Assembly (NCBI RefSeq): GCF_008831285.2
Contig: NC_045140.1
Location: 30,584,977-30,594,976 of the forward strand
From: Nymphaea colorata
Taxonomy: Eukaryota; Streptophyta; Magnoliopsida; Nymphaeales; Nymphaeaceae
Reading direction: 5' to 3'
Length of the DNA stretch: 10,000 bases
A program made the position numbers and the translations under genes. Positions within the stretch are counted from its first letter, which is position 1, and each line of letters begins with the position of its first letter. This document shows positions 1 to 5,700 of the stretch, in pieces. The notes below the pieces were generated by a model. That model was given only the letters and a program-made list of their open reading frames with translations, ran no database searches and had not been told where the DNA came from.

Positions 1-64
1 TCCAGCTCCTCGCCATCTCCACCGCGTCAACCCTAACTCGCAAGGATCCTCACGCGTTCATCTT

Positions 65-74
65 GACACGTGTC
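65..74. promoter_or_regulatory. G-box in a 10-bp palindrome (also at 9481-9490)
   Basis: GACACGTGTC is a perfect palindrome with CACGTG at 67-72. CACGTG is the core bound by plant bZIP and bHLH factors, and the ACGTGTC flank matches the ABA-response element form. It lies downstream of the predicted transcription start, so any promoter role is uncertain. Confidence 0.4.
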
Positions 75-322
75 GCAATCCGAGCCAGCCCTCCGCCACC
101 TCACTCGCCACCTCACCTGCCAGCTACCCACCTTGGTCCCGCATCTCGCCACTTGTCCCCCAGCCAGGCCCTGCGAGATCCCCTTTTCCTATTTCCTTGG
201 ATCTTTCCTCCTTAGTTTTAGGAAACTCCTCCACCTCGCGCCATCTTACCTATTCTTCCTCAGCCGTTTCCTCCTTTCCCTCTTGATCCGATCCGCAGTA
301 ATCCTCCACCGTAGATCTGGTC

Positions 323-328
323 CACGTG
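323..328. promoter_or_regulatory. G-box CACGTG (also at 9739-9744)
   Basis: This is the second of three CACGTG hexamers within about 440 bp of LTR, followed by TC to give the ABRE-like ACGTGTC. The motif is seen directly; its function is inferred. Confidence 0.35.
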
Positions 329-498
329 TCCCCATCTCAGCCTTAGCCTCATCCGAGCTCACACGAGAGCGCCACCTGGCCCTTCGCCCCCAATCTCCTC
401 TCCTTCCTTGTCGCATTTCTCCCTAACCCTTAGGCGAGAATTCGAGCTCCATTCCTAAGAGCTAGCGTTCTCTAGCTCTCTCTGTCGTGTCCGTCCGT

Positions 499-514
499 CT
501 TGCCACGTGGCAAG
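499..514. promoter_or_regulatory. 16-bp perfect palindrome centred on a G-box (also at 9915-9930)
   Basis: CTTGCCACGTGGCAAG is its own reverse complement over 16 bp. The core GCCACGTGGC is the classic high-affinity plant bZIP/bHLH G-box. In RNA the same bases could form a short hairpin. It is the strongest of the three G-boxes in the LTR. Confidence 0.5.
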
Positions 515-545
515 CATCGGTGCATTCCCTGGGTAAGACCAGCCC

Positions 546-932
546 AGTCAACCGAACCCACTAGGCAACCTCCTGCACCGAACCCGCACCTAGGCTAAAC
601 CTCTACCGAGCCAACCTAGATCGGCATTGACCCTTAGCCTTAGTCAACTAGGTCAGCTAGTCCACCAAGCCCACTTCGTTGGTAGCCTCCCTTAGCGACT
701 CGAGCCTACCTCGAGTGACCCTTGACCTACTTGACCCGGACCCATTGACTCGGTCCATTTAGTCAACCACCTAGTTAGTTGAACCTTCCGCACTTGGTCA
801 ACTTTGACCAGCACCGTGAGCTTAGGCTCGACCTTAACCTCCCTTACTGAACCAACCTATTAGCTAGGTCAACCCGTGACTGAACCTAAACCCTGTTTGA
901 CTGAGCCTACCCTGACCCGAACCTGCTTGACT
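546..932. promoter_or_regulatory. Cluster of twelve W-box-like TTGAC(C/T) hexamers
   Basis: Plus-strand copies start at 627, 722, 731, 745, 804, 897 and 927; minus-strand copies (as A/G-GTCAA) start at 546, 642, 761, 796 and 867. About 0.4 would be expected by chance in 387 bp. The pair at 796-809 is an inverted repeat with a 2-bp spacer. TTGACY is the core recognised by plant WRKY factors, which mediate defence and stress responses. The same stretch also over-uses GAACC, CTAGG and AGCCTTA, so it could be the decayed remains of a short tandem repeat rather than a selected enhancer. Confidence 0.45.
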
Positions 933-999
933 AGACCTACCACCTAGTAGAGCCCAACCGAAACCAGCCAACCCAGCCTTAGCTAGGATTAGGTTCAGC

Positions 1000-1640
1000 C
1001 GGCTCGCCGGCCCTTACAACGGCCCCTGCCTCTTCGTCGGCATCCACCGGCGCCCGTGGCCGAGCCACACTCCGGAGTTAGGCAGGCAGGCGCTGTCGCT
1101 GTGACAGCAGCCCCCCTCGGCAGTCCAGGCGGCCCTTCCGGCCCTGTTCCGTCTTCTTCAGTGCAGCAGCAGCACATCGGCAGCAGACGCCAGGCGACCT
1201 CGTCCTGATCGGCGACCCTCGACCAGACAGCAGACGATCGCTCCCGGCATCCTCGACGGCACGACCGTAGCAGTTCGAGACAGCGTCCTCGTTCCCGGCG
1301 CGCGTCTGCCTCTAGGCCCAGCGAGTGTCAGCAGCGGTCTTGGCTCGACGTTAGCGCTGCTACCGCAGAATTCATCGCGGCAACAGCGCAGCGGCCACCG
1401 TAAACGAGCAGCGACCAGACCTCGGCAGTCAACCCGTCCACCAGCGTGCGGCCTACCTTCAGCGTCTTCAGGCAGCGGTCAGCCCGAGCAGCAGGCTACG
1501 TGGAGGCACACCTCAGTCGGTCTTCCTGTTCTGTGAGCTGCAGTGCTCGGGGGCAGGTCATCACCCCGAGACCTATCCGGCTACGCCAAGGGCGATCCTT
1601 GGCCGGTATCGTCTCCTATCCCCCTTGTAGCTTCGGGCGG
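1000..1640. other. GC-rich LTR stretch with many CAG/GGCAG words, no gene seen
   Basis: This stretch is rich in CAGCAG, GGCAG and CGGCAG, with the word CAGCAGACG occurring twice (at 1181 and 1218). No ATG-initiated frame exists on the plus strand. Open frames on either strand give low-complexity Arg/Gly/Pro/Ala peptides with no recognisable domain. It is best read as part of the transcribed, untranslated LTR. Confidence 0.6.
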
Positions 1641-1722
1641 GATTTGCTTTCAGTCGTAGGTAGCATATTAGTTTATTTCCAGCATTTCTGTTTTAGCCTT
1701 GGCTTCGGCCTAGCTCCCCCGT

Positions 1723-1747
1723 GAGGTACCTCGAGGGCACTGTGCCC
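1723..1747. repeat. Two adjacent short palindromes
   Basis: GAGGTACCTC (1723-1732) is a perfect 10-bp palindrome. It is followed three bases later by GGGCAC-T-GTGCCC (1735-1747), an inverted repeat around a single central base. They could be dimer-protein sites or small RNA hairpins; the sequence does not say which. Confidence 0.4.
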
Positions 1748-1794
1748 GAGACACGACCACAAGGAGCCAGACCCCCTATTTACTTCTGTTGGGT

Positions 1795-1871
1795 GTGGTT
1801 TGTACGTTAGTGTGGTTTGCGTGGTTTGTGAGTGAGATTGAGTGTTCTCTTGTATCGCTCGCGAATTGTAA
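1795..1871 (+). promoter_or_regulatory. GU-rich stretch, possible polyadenylation upstream element
   Basis: GTGGTTTG occurs three times (1795-1802, 1812-1819, 1821-1828) in a G/T-rich run, followed by TTGTAA at 1866-1871. Plant far-upstream polyadenylation elements are typically U/G-rich with UUGUA-like words. No AATAAA was found in either visible LTR part. If this is the real signal, the 3' end of the element RNA would fall late in the downstream LTR, beyond the window, and the terminal redundancy R would be unusually long. Weak call. Confidence 0.25.
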
Positions 1872-2117
1872 AGGCCTCACGACCCTGTTAGTGTTTTTGT
1901 AGTAGGCAGACTTAGTTAGGAATATTTGGGACTCGGGTAACCTACAAGTGTATCTCCCTACCTATTGGGTTTTGCGCCGGGGTCCTGTCCGGCCGGGTAG
2001 ATCATTGTGTAATTACCTAGGTTTTTCGGTTTTTAGAATAGGCCTCAAGAAGGTCCTGGGAAGTTTAGGATCGCATTGGTCGGATTTTCTTAGGCCAACC
2101 GGTGTGGACCTAACAAT

Positions 2118-2129
2118 TGGTATCAGAGC
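2118..2129 (+). other. Primer-binding site, initiator tRNA-Met
   Basis: TGGTATCAGAGC is complementary to the 3' terminal 12 bases, including CCA, of plant initiator tRNA-Met, and primes minus-strand synthesis. The match stops after 12 bases. It begins two bases after the LTR end at 2115, the usual spacing for plant Ty3/gypsy elements. Confidence 0.95.
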
Positions 2130-2241
2130 GAATCTTGAGGAACACCGTCGGTTCGAGCACTTAGACCTACGAGGAAGCTTCATCAACGGCAGTGCAGACG
2201 GTCTTCTTTTCGGATTTCCCGAGTGTCAGTGGACTTCTTTT

Positions 2242-2274
2242 GGTTATCTAGTCAGTCTATTTTCGGTTATCTAG
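2242..2274 (+). repeat. Direct repeat GGTTATCTAG, two copies
   Basis: GGTTATCTAG occurs at 2242-2251 and 2265-2274, each preceded by a T-rich run, with a 23-bp period. This suggests a small local duplication in the leader. No function is apparent. Confidence 0.5.
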
Positions 2275-2335
2275 AGCAGATTTTAGTTTTCTGGAGTCCC
2301 CACGACTTCCGTCTTCGTACGTGTTTAAGGCTTTG

Positions 2336-2354
2336 CTTGCTCACTTTTAGCAAG
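2336..2354 (+). other. Leader stem-loop, 6 bp
   Basis: CTTGCT (2336-2341) pairs with AGCAAG (2349-2354) around a 7-base loop. It is the first of the hairpins in the leader and weak on its own. Confidence 0.35.
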
Positions 2355-2404
2355 TAGGGGGCTGTACATTCCGTGCACCCGAGGGCAGCCGAGCTCCCGG
2401 TTCG

Positions 2405-2519
2405 TCACCGAGGCACCAGGAGGGTGCGGTGATTTAGGCTTCTAAAAGCCCGGCCGTGGGCGAAGTGGGAGTGCCGAGGCGCTTAGGCGAAGCGCGGCAC
2501 TAGACGGGCCAACCCGTCT
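2405..2519 (+). other. Block of four stem-loops, two sharing a GAG bulge
   Basis: Hairpin 1 (2405-2432) has outer stem TCACC/GGTGA, a 3-base bulge GAG on the 5' side, inner stem GCACC/GGTGC and a 5-base loop. Hairpin 2 (2437-2450) has stem GGCTT/AAGCC and a 4-base loop. Hairpin 3 (2471-2500) has outer stem GTGCC/GGCAC, the same 5'-side GAG bulge, inner stem GCGCTT/AAGCGC and a 5-base loop. Hairpin 4 (2502-2519) has stem AGACGGG/CCCGTCT with loop CCAA. All pairings are perfect Watson-Crick. The position, 220-335 bases before gag, fits a packaging or dimerisation signal, but that is inference. Confidence 0.6.
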
Positions 2520-2540
2520 CCCTTGCCTCTAAACGCGCTA

Positions 2541-2670
2541 CCGGCAGCTAGGGCAGCGGCAGCGTAGGGCAGTAGGGCAGAGTCAGTCGGCAGATCAGGT
2601 CTTCGGGCAGGGATCAGCCAGCAGTTTAGGAGTCGGACAGCGACTTCGCGCTTGAGAGTGGCAGCGTCAG
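2541..2670 (+). repeat. GGCAG-rich degenerate repeat tract
   Basis: GGCAG occurs eight times in about 130 bases. TAGGGCAG is repeated three times, at 2549-2556, 2565-2572 and 2573-2580, the last two in tandem. The words resemble those in the GC-rich LTR stretch at 1000-1640. It is noncoding with no ATG. Confidence 0.5.
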
Positions 2671-2738
2671 TTTTTTGGAATTTTAGCTAGGATTTCTTTC
2701 TTCGGTAGTTCTTTGACATATAACCGCCCTAAACAATT

Positions 2739-5700
2739 ATGGGTAAGTCAAAGAAGCAGTTCAATCCCGACGAGCCTGTCCTTGAGGAGCCCCTCAACGA
2801 TCAACCTGAGGAAGCTCCAAGCACACAAGCGGGACCAGTTCCCAACTATGCCATGGGCAGAATTTTGAACATTGAAAAAGAGCTGTTGCAAATGAGAAAT
2901 GATATGAACAAATCCGATCAAGTCCGCAAACGAGAATTGGAAAGACAAAACCGAGAGCGGCAAAATGAGATGGATGAAATTCGCGGTCTTTTGAAGCAGT
3001 TAGCGACCAACCAGAACCCAGGAGGGGAAAGGACCACTCAGGGTCCGAACAAAGGCAAAGGTGTGTTAGGTGCCCCTACCTACCCCACCGATACTGAGAT
3101 AGATCCGAACAATCTCTCGCACATCGGAACAAGTACGGAAGGGGGCAGACTTTTACATATGGGTCCCCCGCAAGAGCGACAGCCCATTGAGCCCACTAGC
3201 GAATATTATAGAACGCCAAGAGTGCAAAGGTTCGCTAGCAGCAGAATGAATCGCACCTATTACGATTCAGAAGTGGAACAGGACGAATCTCCTCTACGTC
3301 CTAGAAGAGCGCAACGTCAGCTTCAAGAAGAGAGGCGAACTCCCACCGTTCGTTATGAGTTTCCCAAATTCAATGGGGAGCACTTACGGGAGTGGCTATT
3401 CATGGCCGAGAGGTACTTCTTGTGCCATCGTGTACCCCAAGACGAGTGGATTGAAATTGCCACTGCGAACATGACAGGAGAGGCCACAACCCATTATTTG
3501 TGGTTCGATCACAAAACGGCAGATCCAACTTGGGAGAAGTACAAGGCGAGTCTCCAATTACAGTTCGGAGATTCAACATTCATCGATTATGATGAGGACC
3601 TCAAGAATCTGGTCCAATCCTCAACCGTTGCAGCCTACCAACGTCAATTTGAGAGGTTGGCTAGCATGGTCCAGTGGCCAGAGAAGGCCCTCATCGGAGC
3701 GTTCAAAGGCGGCCTTAAAAGCGAAGTGAAGAGAGAATTGAAAATTCACCGCTTCAACAGGCTGGAAGAATGTTTTGCCATGGCCCGTCTCTACGAGGAG
3801 CAAATAGAGGAGAAGAGAGCCGAGAAGAAGGCTCATAAGATGGACAAGCAGAGGAGGAGACCTTCCTACTCCTCTGGTTCTCGATTTAGAGGGAAGGAAC
3901 CAACTCCCATCCGAAGAGGGAGTGATTATCGGCCACCACAAGGCCCAAACCAAGGGCAAGGCCGAAAACCACCAACGCGTTACCTCACGCCTAAACAGAT
4001 TGAAGAGTTCAGGCGGAAAGGCCTGTGCTACAGATGTGAGGGAAAGTGGGACAAGAACCATCAGTGCCCAACGTATTACAGGGTACAGGTGGTAAGCGAT
4101 GACGAGTCTAGTTCGTGTAGCGATTCGTCTACTACGCCGTATGAGACCAGCTCGTCCTCATCAGATGAGGAAATAGTTATCAAGAGGCGAGCTAAACAAG
4201 CCGAGAAAAAGAAAGAAGTCCGAATTGAAGAGACTCCCGCCAAAGAAGAAAAGCCAACCGAGGCAGAGTCTCTGCACTCAATGCAAGATCCCAATAAGCC
4301 CAACTCATTCAGGGTATTTGGGAGGATAAACGGACATAAGGTCCTGATTCTGCTTGATAACGGAGCGACTAAAAACTTCCTAACAGAGGAAGCGGCACGT
4401 AGATGCAACGTCTCCCTTGAATCAAGCCACCCCCAAACTATAATCGTGGGAGGGGGTATGAGATTAAAGTGCCATAACGAAGGGAAAGGCATAGAAGTTG
4501 TGATCAGGAGAAAACCGTTCAAGATCGACTTCTTAGTCATTCCTTTAGATGGAGTGGACCTTATTCTCGGGATGCCATGGTTTTTCACGCTTGGCATCAT
4601 ATCGTGGGATGTGAAGAACTTCAGCATGACCTTCACTCCCGACGGCGACGAAGAGCCCATGACGCTACAGGGCTTAACCAGCACAACTCGTCCCAAGACT
4701 GCACTTCGGGCAATTGAAGCCGAGCAGCCCGCGTGCTGGGTAATGGCACTCGCTACTGATGTGCCAGAAAAAGAAGAGCAGAAAGAAATAGTACCAGAAC
4801 GAATTCAGCTGGTGCTGAATCAATATGAGGACGTCTTTGAGGAGCCAAAAGGGCTTCCACCGCAGAGATCCTATGACCATAGGATCATAATGACTCACGG
4901 GGCAGAACCGGTTAATGTGCGCCCCTATAGGTATGGATATAACCAGAAGGCTGAAATCGAGCGTCTGGTTAAAGAAATGTTGGAGAGTGGCATTGTGCAA
5001 CCAAGTAGCAGCCCTTTCTCTTCACCGGTCCTACTTGTGAAGAAGAAAGACAACACCTGGCGCTTCTGTGTAGATTACCGCGCCCTGAATGAAGCCACCG
5101 TGAAGGATAGACATCCCATACCGGTAATTGATGAGTTATTGGATGAACTAGCCGGAGCAACTATTTTCTCCAAGATCGACTTACGAGCCGGCTATCATCA
5201 AATTCGTATGTACAAGGATGACGTCCACAAGACCGCTTTCAGGACGCATGACGGGCACTACGAGTTCCTCGTCATGCCATTTGGTCTAACTAACGCACCA
5301 GCAACGTTTCAGAGGTGCATGAACGACGTCTTCAGACATTACCTCCGCGATTTCATCTTAGTTTTCTTTGATGACATCTTAATTTACAGTCAGTCTGAAG
5401 AATCACATCAGAAGCATCTCGCTATTGCTCTTCAGGTACTGAGAGATAACCAATTATACGCCAAGATGTCCAAATGCAGCTTTGGACAACCTTCTATTGG
5501 TTATCTAGGGCACATAGTGTGCCAACAAGGGGTTCGGGCAGACCCCGAAAAATTAGAAGCCATGCAGAAATGGCCACTGCCTAAGGACTTGAAAGGACTC
5601 CGCGGATTCCTCGGTTTGACTGGGTACTATAGGCGTTTTATACAAGGTTATGGTTTGATCGCACAGCCTTTGACCCAGATGCTCAAGAAAGGAGCCTTTC

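Larger units (their letters stand above)
1..584 (+). repeat. LTR segment present twice, copy 1
   Basis: Reading both copies side by side, 1-584 equals 9417-10000 at every base, with no substitution and no indel. This anchors the two LTRs to each other (offset 9,416) and allows the LTR length to be inferred. Identity of the two LTRs is expected just after insertion, because both are made from one RNA template during reverse transcription. Confidence 0.97.
1..2115 (+). repeat. 5' LTR, 3' part (LTR positions about 1799-3913)
   Basis: The right edge is set by the terminal TAACA at 2111-2115, followed by a two-base spacer (AT) and the PBS. TAACA is the inverted complement of TGTTA, which opens the 3' LTR at 7619. 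The left part is cut by the window. Composition changes along it: CT/CA-rich at 1-540, TTGACC/GAACC/CTAGG-rich at 540-1000, GC-rich with many CAG and GGCAG words at 1000-1640, and GT-rich at 1640-2115. The plus-strand open frames here begin at GTG, not ATG, have no recognisable domain and are not called as genes. There is no ATG anywhere in this segment. Confidence 0.93.
1..2738 (+). other. ATG-free leader, second part, ending at the gag start codon
   Basis: I read every line and every line boundary and found no ATG on the plus strand in 2,738 bases, while CAT (ATG on the minus strand) occurs about 25 times. The depletion is therefore strand-specific and not a composition effect. It spans CT-rich, GC-rich and GT-rich parts alike and stops exactly at the gag start. 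This fits a 5' untranslated region scanned by ribosomes. Confidence 0.85.
2116..2738 (+). other. 5' untranslated leader between LTR and gag
   Basis: These 623 bases separate the LTR edge from the gag-pol start codon. The leader holds the PBS, a direct repeat, a block of hairpins (2336-2519), a GGCAG-rich tract (2541-2670) and a pyrimidine-rich end. It contains no ATG at all, although about eight to ten would be expected. In retroelements this region usually carries primer binding, dimerisation and packaging signals; those roles are inferred here. Confidence 0.85.

Noticed and set aside
70-426. 118-codon open frame, repeated at 9486-9842, as an LTR gene
   Set aside because: It begins at GTG, lies in a CT-rich stretch and gives a low-complexity peptide. 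Being present twice only reflects the LTR duplication.
1776-1782. CTATTTA as an alternative TATA box close to the LTR end
   Set aside because: It is a weak match, and the ATG-free stretch begins far upstream, at the better TATA box at 8220-8227. A secondary promoter remains possible but is unsupported.
1948-2274. 108-codon open frame crossing the LTR edge and PBS
   Set aside because: It starts at GTG, has no recognisable domain, and runs through the primer-binding site.
2743-2748. GTAAGT splice-donor match just after the gag start codon
   Set aside because: It is explained by codons Gly-Lys-Ser at the start of Gag, and there is no sign of a downstream exon needing it.
4076-4696. 206-codon minus-strand frame and several other antisense frames within gag-pol
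   Set aside because: They are shadows of the coding strand, with no domain, no promoter and no separate codon signature.
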